Assembly: GCA_002399735.1 (NCBI GenBank)
Contig: DHEF01000012.1
Span: 101,699 to 165,698 of the forward strand
Length of the DNA stretch: 64,000 bases
Direction: 5' to 3'
DNA from: Chitinophagaceae bacterium UBA4857
Lineage (GTDB): Bacteria > Bacteroidota > Bacteroidia > Chitinophagales > Chitinophagaceae
Under the pieces are notes generated by a model. It made no database searches and was not told where the DNA came from. It saw only the letters and a program-made list of their open reading frames with translations. The number at the start of each line of letters is the position of its first letter. Position 1 is the stretch's first letter. Both the position numbers and the translations under genes were made by a program. Positions 17,818 through 24,628 of the stretch are shown here, piece after piece.

Positions 17818-19239
17818 TTATTTCACCGCTTTGTTTAACCAGTCAATAATTTCTTTTAACGCCAACGGCGAAAAAGTTTCTTCCAGTTGCCCATACTCCT
17901 GTACGGTGCAGGTTTTACAGGTTTGAAATAAATGATTTAAGCCCGGTATTTTTTTAATGGTTACCTGTTTGGCTTTGCTTTTGGCCAGTGCGGTTTGTAT
18001 ACTATTTAAATTCATGTCGGCATCTACCTGTATATCGGCATCGCCGTTTATGGCCAGTACTTTACATTGCAGCTTTTGCAAATAAGGCAAGGGGTTAAAA
18101 CCAAAAAAGTATTTGCCCCATGGCGTAGCAAAACTTTTTATTAAACTGGTTACTATTTTTTCCTGTGCCTCGGGTTGGTTATAGCCCATGCTGCTAACAA
18201 TAGCAGCATCGGTAGTTGTTAGCCATTGTTGCATACTTTTAGTGCCTGCTTGCAATGCACCGTTAACAGTTGTGGTGGTTAATACATCCCGTAAAAGGTT
18301 TTTATATAAGTTTAAATAGGCGTCAAGGTTTTGTTCGTTCATACCCTGTTGTAATAAAATGCTGTGGTTTTGTTTCAGCATTAACTCTTCAACCGGTACA
18401 CCGGGTGCTGCCAGTAAAACAATAAAATCAATATCTTTTCTTTCGGCGGCAATAAGGGGTGCTACAATGCCGCCTTCGCTATGGCCAATAATGCCCAGTT
18501 TCTTTTTATTTACTTCGGGCCGGGTTAATAAATAATCAAGTCCTGCTTGTGCATCATTCGCAAAATCCAATGTAGTGGCTTCGGCAAAAGATCCTGTTGT
18601 TTTTCCGGTACCCCTGTCATCTACTCTCAACACAATGTATCCCTTATTGCTTAATGCATTGGCCAGTACGGCATAAAACTTATGCTCAAAAAAATCAAAG
18701 TCGCGGTTTTGTGCACCACTGCCCGATACTATAATGGCTGCCGGAAAAGTACCCTTGCCCTCGGGTATTGTTATGGTAGCACCATAACTTATACTGTTAT
18801 CTTTATTGGTATAAACAACATCCTCGCTTGTATAAGTAAAAGGCGGCTTGGGTGTTTGCGGCCTGTTAAGTGTGGGTGCCACTGCTGCCGAACCTTTTTT
18901 AGTAAGCACAAGCTGGAACGATTGGCCTTGTGTAAATGTGCCATTAATCAGGTTGTCGTTTTCTAGTGTGCCCTCATATTTAATAGATCCTTTACCAAGT
19001 GTTATGGTAATAGTATTGTTGTTTACCGTTACTGTTTCGCAGGGCACACCAAATGCCGACTGATCGGGGCTATCCATAGTAGCCGTATAAACGCCTTCGT
19101 TATTAACCGTTACATTAAATACTAAACGTAAGGATACGCCTACCTCTAACTTACCCTCCCAACTACCTATAAATTTATTTTGTGCAAAGGCGGTGGTTAT
19201 AGTAGCTAATAATAAAAATGTAAACAGTATTTTTTTCAT
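17818..19239 (-). CDS. Secreted alpha/beta hydrolase with N-terminal beta domain
   Basis: The 473-residue protein has a signal peptide (MKKILFTFLLLATITTAFAQ). A lipocalin-like beta domain follows (about 22-128, starting FIGSWEGKLEVG and ending FQLVLTKKG), then an alpha/beta hydrolase domain (about 145-470). The nucleophile elbow GHSEGG carries S254. Candidate Asp and His are in NGDADIQVD and PGLNHLFQ, so the triad looks intact. Related proteins are annotated as esterases or dienelactone-hydrolase-like enzymes acting in the periplasm; the substrate is unknown. It lies downstream of the SdpI/SdpR pair with a gap of 117 bases. Confidence 0.85.
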   Translation of the reverse strand: MKKILFTFLLLATITTAFAQNKFIGSWEGKLEVGVSLRLVFNVTVNNEGVYTATMDSPDQSAFGVPCETVTVNNNTITITLGKGSIKYEGTLENDNLINGTFTQGQSFQLVLTKKGSAAVAPTLNRPQTPKPPFTYTSEDVVYTNKDNSISYGATITIPEGKGTFPAAIIVSGSGAQNRDFDFFEHKFYAVLANALSNKGYIVLRVDDRGTGKTTGSFAEATTLDFANDAQAGLDYLLTRPEVNKKKLGIIGHSEGGIVAPLIAAERKDIDFIVLLAAPGVPVEELMLKQNHSILLQQGMNEQNLDAYLNLYKNLLRDVLTTTTVNGALQAGTKSMQQWLTTTDAAIVSSMGYNQPEAQEKIVTSLIKSFATPWGKYFFGFNPLPYLQKLQCKVLAINGDADIQVDADMNLNSIQTALAKSKAKQVTIKKIPGLNHLFQTCKTCTVQEYGQLEETFSPLALKEIIDWLNKAVK

Positions 19240-19356
19240 CGTTATTCGTTTTAAAAATTCATCGGTGTTTGTACAGCAGCGTTGTTTTCACGGAGGAACA
19301 CGGAGTTTTTATACACTGTGGACAAGACAGCGTTCTGACAGTGATTGCCTTTTATT

Positions 19357-20028
19357 TTATTCATTATTTTTTTGTTTGCGTTTGGCTGCATACAGTTTAT
19401 AGGAGTACACCACAGGTATTATACTGGCAATACCCATTATGATAAAGAAACTTAGTTTGGCCGCAGTTGGCGGCAATACCATTGACAGTACCGTTACTAA
19501 TAATCCACCCGTAAACCACAATACGCCTACCAGTTTATGCGTCAGGCGCCAGTTTTCATCGTCGTGTAAAGTCCATGGCAGGCGAAAACCCGCAAAGTAA
19601 TTAGGTTTTATATTGTACATATAGTTGCCCAGAAAAGCAAAAAACAAACCCATAAACACCAATAGGCCATTGCCGGACATGTTAATACTGCCATCTGTTG
19701 CCGATTTTACCATATAAAAACCTATTGCCGACATAAACAAGGCCAGGCCCAGTGCCAGGCGTTTCATACGGCCCAGGGTTTCCTGGGTATAACTTCTTTT
19801 AGGGTCAATACGGTGCAGGTTGGTTAATAAATAATATACACCAATACTTACCACTGTAATAATACCTACCGGTAACCATAATTCGTTTTTGTTACCATAC
19901 CTGTCGGGCTGGCCATTAAAATCAAAATGTACAGGTATACGCTGCGGTAGTTTTTGCAGGGTAAAAGCCAGGTAGGCCAACGGGGCCAGAAAAACGGGCC
20001 AGATAAGCAGTTTAATTAGTTTGTTCAT
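19357..20028 (-). CDS. SdpI-family membrane protein (DUF1648)
   Basis: The 223-residue protein has about six membrane helices. The N-terminal DUF1648 signature IPVHFDFNGQPDRYGNKNELW (residues ~31-51, quoted in part) and the later NYMYNIKPNYFAGFRLPWTL block are hallmarks of SdpI, the immunity/sensor protein of the Bacillus SdpC toxin system. It lies 2 bases after the SdpR-like repressor gene. No SdpC-like toxin gene is present, so the pair probably acts in a general envelope-stress or self-limiting circuit (inference). Confidence 0.88.
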   Translation of the reverse strand: MNKLIKLLIWPVFLAPLAYLAFTLQKLPQRIPVHFDFNGQPDRYGNKNELWLPVGIITVVSIGVYYLLTNLHRIDPKRSYTQETLGRMKRLALGLALFMSAIGFYMVKSATDGSINMSGNGLLVFMGLFFAFLGNYMYNIKPNYFAGFRLPWTLHDDENWRLTHKLVGVLWFTGGLLVTVLSMVLPPTAAKLSFFIIMGIASIIPVVYSYKLYAAKRKQKNNE

Positions 20029-20030
20029 AT

Positions 20031-20294
20031 TTACCTCCTTTTGGTTTTAAATTGTAGTAACCACTTTAATATTTCATCTACCACGGTTGTGTTTAACGAG
20101 TAATACACATACTGCCCTTCTTTTTTCGATGTTACAAGGCCGGCTTGTTTTAATATATCTAAATGGTGCGATACACTTGGCCACGATAAATTAAAATGCT
20201 CCACAATTTCGCCGGCCGATAAATCCTGTACTTGTAAAAGCTCCAGAATTTCTCTTCTTGTTGCATCGTTCAGCGCTTTAAAAACACTGTTCAT
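20031..20294 (-). CDS. SdpR-like ArsR-family repressor
   Basis: The 87-residue protein is a single winged-helix domain: FKALNDATRREILELLQVQDLSAGEIVEHFNLSWPSVSHHLDILKQAGLV, then wing EGQYVYYSLN. It lacks the metal-binding Cys residues of ArsR/SmtB sensors and matches the autorepressor SdpR type. The adjacent sdpI-like gene and a perfect 28-bp dyad at 20322-20349, just upstream of its ATG, support autorepression. Confidence 0.9.
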   Translation of the reverse strand: MNSVFKALNDATRREILELLQVQDLSAGEIVEHFNLSWPSVSHHLDILKQAGLVTSKKEGQYVYYSLNTTVVDEILKWLLQFKTKRR

Positions 20295-20321
20295 GTATAA
20301 ATTTTATAATTAGTTATTTAG

Positions 20322-20349
20322 ATAAATATCTAAATAACTGTCCGTTTTT
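20322..20349. promoter_or_regulatory. Operator dyad for the SdpR-like repressor
   Basis: AGTTATTTAGATA (20322-20334) is the exact complement of TATCTAAATAACT (20337-20349), separated by AA. It begins 28 bases upstream of the repressor's start codon, where an autorepressor would act. Confidence 0.75.
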
Positions 20350-20473
20350 CCTAAAAAAACTGTTCGCTTTTAGTATGCATTATTATAAATGGAATTTATG
20401 CAGGATGAACGGAAACCCTTTATTAGCCTATGTTAAGGTTGTTTAACACTGCTTTCCGTTAGTCAAAATTTAC

Positions 20474-20504
20474 TTGACATGGGCTGTAACCTTTTATAGT
20501 TTTG
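20474..20504 (+). promoter_or_regulatory. Bacteroidota promoter
   Basis: TTG at 20474-20476, a 20-nt spacer and TAGTTTTG at 20497-20504 give the full -33/-7 pattern for this phylum. It would give the PepSY-like gene a leader of roughly 55-60 nt. Confidence 0.65.
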
Positions 20505-20567
20505 TACCGTTAAACAATAGCAACACCTACAAAAAATAAAAATTAATCATAACAAAACTTTTCAATC

Positions 20568-21005
20568 ATGAAAAAAATTATCTATCTGCTTGCTCTAACT
20601 GTTTTATCGTTTAGTGTTAAAGCCAACGAAACCAATGTTAACAGCCGCGTAATGGAAGCTTTTAAAAAAGACTTTACCCATGCTACTAATGTAGAGTGGA
20701 CTACCAACAACGATGTAATGCGTGCATCATTCACGTTTAACGATATTGCTTACTTTGCTTTTTACAATGCAAGTGGCGAGTTACTAGGCACAACACGCTA
20801 TGTAACTTTATTAAACCTGCCGGTTAAATTACAAAGCAGCTTACGTAACGATTATAAAGATTATTGGGTAAGCAACCTGTTTGAAGTAAACAATGCCGAT
20901 GGCCTGTCTTACTACATTACTATTGAAGATGCGGACAACAAGATTGTATTAAAATCTGACAATGGTAACAACTGGGTTAAACAAAGCAAAAAAGTAAAGG
21001 CATAA
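20568..21005 (+). CDS. Secreted PepSY-like (DUF2874-type) protein
   Basis: The 145-residue protein has a signal peptide (MKKIIYLLALTVLSFSVKA). A compact domain follows, containing VMEAFKKDFTHATNVEWTTNNDVMRASFTFNDIAYFAFYN, a pattern I associate with the small PepSY-like/BLIP-like secreted proteins of Bacteroidota. It is periplasmic or surface-located. It is a single-gene unit with a well-formed promoter upstream and a strong terminator downstream. Function is not established. Confidence 0.72.
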   Translation: MKKIIYLLALTVLSFSVKANETNVNSRVMEAFKKDFTHATNVEWTTNNDVMRASFTFNDIAYFAFYNASGELLGTTRYVTLLNLPVKLQSSLRNDYKDYWVSNLFEVNNADGLSYYITIEDADNKIVLKSDNGNNWVKQSKKVKA

Positions 21006-21063
21006 TTATTGCTTCCTACATTTAAATTTTAGTGTTTTATATATTTCTCATGTGTGATTTATC

Positions 21064-21095
21064 CCCCCTGGTTTTCTAGTCAGGGGGCTTTTTTT
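21064..21095 (+). terminator. Intrinsic terminator after the PepSY-like gene
   Basis: CCCCCTG (21064-21070) pairs with CAGGGGG (21081-21087), followed by C and seven T. It isolates the gene from the hsd locus downstream. Confidence 0.88.
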
Positions 21096-21184
21096 ATTTA
21101 GCTACTACTTAGTTATTGTTGTTACGAAACGATGCAGAAAAATAATCTGATTAAAATACCTTAACATTACATATCTTAAAAAAG

Positions 21185-21192
21185 TAAATTTG
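21185..21192 (+). promoter_or_regulatory. -7 box of the hsd locus
   Basis: TAAATTTG is an exact TAnnTTTG, 26 bases before the GTG of hsdM. No clear -33 element was seen. Confidence 0.5.
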
Positions 21193-21218
21193 TCCTCCCT
21201 TCACATTAAAATAATATC

Positions 21219-22808
21219 GTGTCCGAAGACCAAAAGAAAATACTTGAACAAAAGCTTTGGGATATTGCCAATATCTTAAGAGGCAAAATAAGCGCCAACC
21301 AATTTCAGGATTATATCCTGGGTTTTATCTTTTATAAGTATCTATCAGAAAAGATGGAGGTGGAGGCAGACAAAATATTAAAGCCCGATAAAATTAAGTT
21401 TGCCGATATTAAAGAAAATACTGCCAACGGTAAAAAGCTGCTGAATGCTGTAAAGCATGAAATGGTGGAACACCTCGGCTTCTTTCTTAAACCCTCCGAA
21501 CTGTTTCGCAGCCTGGCGCTGAAAGGGCAGAACGAAGAAACCGTAAACGATGCCGGCGAAACCGTACAGGCTTTTATACTCGAAGACCTCGCCGCCGTAC
21601 TCAAAAACATTGAGCGCAGCACCATGGGCGCCGACTCGCAGGAAGATTTTGACCAGCTGTTTTACGATATTGACCTTAACTCTACCAAAATAGGCCGTAC
21701 CGAAAAAGATCGTAATGCCGTTATCACCCGCATACTGGTATCGCTTAACGATATTGATTTTAACCTTAGCGACACCAACAGCGATGTACTGGGCGATGCC
21801 TACGAATACCTCATTAAAAAGTTTGCAGAAGGTGCCGGACAAAAAGCGGGTGAGTTCTACACGCCACCCGAGGTTTCTACCGTTTTGGCAAAACTCGTTA
21901 CCAGCCGCAAGAAGAAAATTAAATCTGTGTACGACCCTACCTGTGGTTCCGGCTCACTGCTGCTGCGGGTATCCAAAGAAGCCAATGTAGGTCATTTTTA
22001 CGGGCAGGAGCAAAACCGCACCACTTACAACCTGGCCAGGATGAACATGATCCTGCACGATGTACCTTACCAAAAGTTCAACATTGTGCATGAAGACACC
22101 CTGGAGCGCCCCGGCCATATGGACGAAGGTACTTTTGAAGCCATTGTAGCCAATCCCCCGTTTTCTGCACACTGGAAGGCCGACCCGCTTAAGATGAACG
22201 ACGAGCGTTTTGCCGCCTATGGCAAGCTGGCGCCCGCTACCAAGGCCGATTTTGCTTTTATACAGCATATGGTGCATATGCTGGACGAAAATGGTATTAT
22301 GGCCTGCGTGGCCCCGCATGGTGTACTGTTTCGTGGGGCGGCCGAGGGACATATACGCCGCTTTTTAATTGAGGAACGCAATTATATAGATGCCATTATA
22401 GGCCTGCCTGCCAACCTGTTTTATGGTACCAGCATACCCACCTGCATACTGGTGCTGAAGAAGTGTAAGGAACACCCCAACGATATATTGTTTATAGATG
22501 CCAGCCAGGATTATGAAAAAGGTAAAAACCAGAATACACTGAGCCCGGCCAATATAAATGATATTGTAGCTGCTTACCTTAACCGTAAGCCCATACCCAA
22601 GTATGCTGCCGTAGCTACGCTGGACGATGTAAAGGCCAACGATTACAACCTGAATATACCCCGCTATATAGATACTTTTGAAGCCGAGGAACATATAGAC
22701 CTGGGCAAGACTGCTGCCGAACTGGTGAGCCTTCAACAACAAATGACCGCCACCCAAAAAAACATTGCCGCTTTTTGCAAAGAGCTGGGCATTAAACCAC
22801 CTTTTTAA
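21219..22808 (+). CDS. hsdM: Type I restriction-modification N6-adenine methyltransferase subunit HsdM
   Basis: The 529-residue protein methylates adenine within a complex with HsdS. It has an N-terminal HsdM_N helical domain (about 8-150). GEFYTPPEVSTVLAKLV follows near 218, then the SAM-binding DPTCGSGSLLLRV near 241 and the catalytic NPPF near 312, all intact. The start is a GTG; no better ATG lies upstream, and a promoter box sits 26 bases ahead. Length is normal for the family. hsdS begins 5 bases downstream, so M and S are co-expressed. Confidence 0.96.
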   Translation: MSEDQKKILEQKLWDIANILRGKISANQFQDYILGFIFYKYLSEKMEVEADKILKPDKIKFADIKENTANGKKLLNAVKHEMVEHLGFFLKPSELFRSLALKGQNEETVNDAGETVQAFILEDLAAVLKNIERSTMGADSQEDFDQLFYDIDLNSTKIGRTEKDRNAVITRILVSLNDIDFNLSDTNSDVLGDAYEYLIKKFAEGAGQKAGEFYTPPEVSTVLAKLVTSRKKKIKSVYDPTCGSGSLLLRVSKEANVGHFYGQEQNRTTYNLARMNMILHDVPYQKFNIVHEDTLERPGHMDEGTFEAIVANPPFSAHWKADPLKMNDERFAAYGKLAPATKADFAFIQHMVHMLDENGIMACVAPHGVLFRGAAEGHIRRFLIEERNYIDAIIGLPANLFYGTSIPTCILVLKKCKEHPNDILFIDASQDYEKGKNQNTLSPANINDIVAAYLNRKPIPKYAAVATLDDVKANDYNLNIPRYIDTFEAEEHIDLGKTAAELVSLQQQMTATQKNIAAFCKELGIKPPF

Positions 22809-22813
22809 CTGTT

Positions 22814-24004
22814 ATGGCTACTACAGCAAAGAAAAATATACCGGCATTGCGTTTTCCTCAATTTATGGGGGAATGGGAAGAAAAAAGATTAGGCGACGTA
22901 GTAACTATTAGGAGTGGAAATAGTCCAGATAAATATAATTTGGATATTACAGGAATACATCCATATCTAAAGGTTGAAGACTTAAATAATAACGATAAGT
23001 ATCAGATGTCTAGCAGGCAATATTCCGATAGCTCGGAAAAGCTTATAGATGTCCAATCTATTATTTTCCCCAAAAGAGGCGCTGCGATAATGACAAATAA
23101 AGTAAGAATAAATGAAGTTCCTGTTCTCTTAGATAGCAATTTAATGGCAATAAAGCCAAGTTCAAATATTATTTATTCGGAGTTTCTGTATTATTGGATT
23201 TGGAATAAAAAGCTTTACGAAATAGCTGACACTTCTACTATTCCACAAATTAACAATAAACACATTTCACCTCTTTTAATTCAATTACCAGATAGTAAAG
23301 AACAAACCAAAATAGCTCTTTCATTATCTTCAATAGATGAACGCCTGCAACAATTGCAGCAACAGCAAAGCCTGCTGGAGCAATATAAAAATGGCTGTAT
23401 GCAACAGCTATTTAGCCAAAAGCTAAGATTTAAAAATGATAAAGGAAAAGCATATCCGGAATGGAAAGAAGTTCCTGGTGGAGATGCATTCGAGAACATT
23501 TCAAATAAAAAACATAACTCCGACTTACCTATTTTAGCCATTACGCAAGAGTTTGGAGCTATCCCGAGAGATTTGATTGACTACAATGTTCTGGTTTCGG
23601 AAAAAAGTGTAGAAAGCTACAAAGTTGTTGAGGTTGGTGATTTTATTATAAGTCTCAGGTCGTTTCAAGGAGGCATTGAGTATTCAAACTACAAAGGTAT
23701 ATGTAGCCCTGCATACATTATTCTTAGACCGTCAGTTGAAGTTGACAGAGGGTTTTTTAAATATTATTTTAAAACAAGTACATACATAAAACGACTAACT
23801 AAAAAACTTGAGGGAATCAGAGATGGGAAGATGATTAGCTATGGATATTTCTCGGAAGTTTTGTTACCTCTTCCCTCCGTCGAAGAGCAAACAAAAATCG
23901 CCAACTTTCTATCTGCTATTGATGAACAAATCAACACCGTAAAACAACAGATAGCACAAACACAACAATTCAAAAAAGGATTGTTGCAGCAAATGTTTGT
24001 GTAG
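22814..24004 (+). CDS. hsdS: Type I restriction-modification specificity subunit HsdS
   Basis: The 396-residue protein has the classic two-half layout. Target-recognition domain 1 (about 15-160) is followed by the conserved helix EQTKIALSLSSIDERLQQLQQQQSLLEQYKNG. Domain 2 (about 215-350) is followed by EQTKIANFLSAIDEQINTVKQQIAQTQQFKKGLLQQMF (each helix quoted in part). The two helices are recognisably duplicated and fix the spacing of a bipartite target site. The recognition domains are more AT-rich than hsdM and hsdR, as expected for exchanged specificity modules. The target sequence cannot be predicted by eye. Confidence 0.94.
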   Translation: MATTAKKNIPALRFPQFMGEWEEKRLGDVVTIRSGNSPDKYNLDITGIHPYLKVEDLNNNDKYQMSSRQYSDSSEKLIDVQSIIFPKRGAAIMTNKVRINEVPVLLDSNLMAIKPSSNIIYSEFLYYWIWNKKLYEIADTSTIPQINNKHISPLLIQLPDSKEQTKIALSLSSIDERLQQLQQQQSLLEQYKNGCMQQLFSQKLRFKNDKGKAYPEWKEVPGGDAFENISNKKHNSDLPILAITQEFGAIPRDLIDYNVLVSEKSVESYKVVEVGDFIISLRSFQGGIEYSNYKGICSPAYIILRPSVEVDRGFFKYYFKTSTYIKRLTKKLEGIRDGKMISYGYFSEVLLPLPSVEEQTKIANFLSAIDEQINTVKQQIAQTQQFKKGLLQQMFV

Positions 24005-24010
24005 TAAGTT

Positions 24011-24214
24011 TTATACAGGCCGCAACTTTGTTGACGCTTTGGTGTATTGCATTTGTTTAAACTCTGCTATTTCTTCGCTCAACTTTTTATTGGCGTTATG
24101 CAGTAATTCGTTTTGGGTTTTAATAATACGCAACAGATCATGTATGGCATTCAGGTTTTCTAACTGGGCATAAACCAGCTCTTCTAATTCAGCTTTGGTG
24201 TATCTCATAGACAT
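24011..24214 (-). CDS. Small coiled-coil protein inside the type I RM locus, unknown function
   Basis: The 67-residue, highly charged protein is almost entirely helical with heptad-like leucines (KAELEELVYAQLENLNAIHDLLRIIK; ELLHNANKKLSEEIAEFKQM). It is encoded opposite to the hsd genes, ends 6 bases from the end of hsdS and starts next to two copies of the dyad that also precedes the XRE regulator gene. It could be a regulator partner, an antitoxin-like protein or a modulator of the Hsd complex; none is shown. A second ATG at 24208 is possible. Confidence 0.55.
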   Translation of the reverse strand: MSMRYTKAELEELVYAQLENLNAIHDLLRIIKTQNELLHNANKKLSEEIAEFKQMQYTKASTKLRPV

Positions 24215-24239
24215 GCTAAGAATATTTTTTGTTTAATAA

Positions 24240-24258
24240 AGATACATTATTTGTATTA
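24240..24258. promoter_or_regulatory. Operator-like dyad, site 1 (weaker)
   Basis: AGATACAT-TAT-TTGTATTA is an imperfect copy of the TAATnCAT-N3-ATGnATTA dyad. Its start is 21 bp (two helical turns) from the start of site 2. It lies 26 bases upstream of the coiled-coil gene. Confidence 0.5.
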
Positions 24259-24260
24259 AA

Positions 24261-24279
24261 TAATACATTTTATGAATTA
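24261..24279. promoter_or_regulatory. Operator-like dyad, site 2
   Basis: TAATACAT-TTT-ATGAATTA is a near-perfect inverted repeat of the half-site TAATnCAT. It matches site 3 at 17 of 19 positions. Confidence 0.65.
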
Positions 24280-24362
24280 TTATTCAAATAATCTTCCCTT
24301 CTCTTTGAAAACCAACATATAACACTTTCTTGGGTATGAAAAAAACCTTATTTTGGATATAG

Positions 24363-24381
24363 TAATACATAATATGAATTA
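24363..24381. promoter_or_regulatory. Operator-like dyad, site 3, at the XRE regulator start
   Basis: TAATACAT-AAT-ATGAATTA ends two bases before the ATG of the XRE gene. A repressor bound here would block the start region, as in autoregulated controller proteins. Confidence 0.65.
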
Positions 24382-24383
24382 GA

Positions 24384-24608
24384 ATGCCTAAACCTAAGGA
24401 TATAGAAAAATTGAAAATAAACCGGCTTAAGGTAGTTTTAGTGGAATTGGAGGTTTCCCATAAGGAACTCGCTGAAAAGGTGGGGAAAACACCAAATACT
24501 ATTACACGTATTTGTAATAACGAAAGCCAGCCAACATTAAAGCTATTATATGAAATAGCAAAAGTATTAAAAGTTGATATCAGAGAGTTATTAATATCTA
24601 CTAAATAG
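24384..24608 (+). CDS. XRE-family regulator, C-protein-like, within the type I RM locus
   Basis: The 74-residue protein is a bare Cro/CI helix-turn-helix: LKINRLKVVLVELEVSHKELAEKVGKTPNTITRICNNESQPTLKLLYEIAKVL (quoted in parts; HTH about residues 20-45), with DIRELL at the end. Size and fold match controller (C) proteins of restriction systems. It is encoded 20 bases before hsdR in the same direction, with a strong dyad (24363-24381) touching its start and two more copies next to the divergent coiled-coil gene. Autoregulation and control of hsdR timing are inferred. Confidence 0.85.
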   Translation: MPKPKDIEKLKINRLKVVLVELEVSHKELAEKVGKTPNTITRICNNESQPTLKLLYEIAKVLKVDIRELLISTK

Positions 24609-24628
24609 TATTACCCACCGATAAACCA

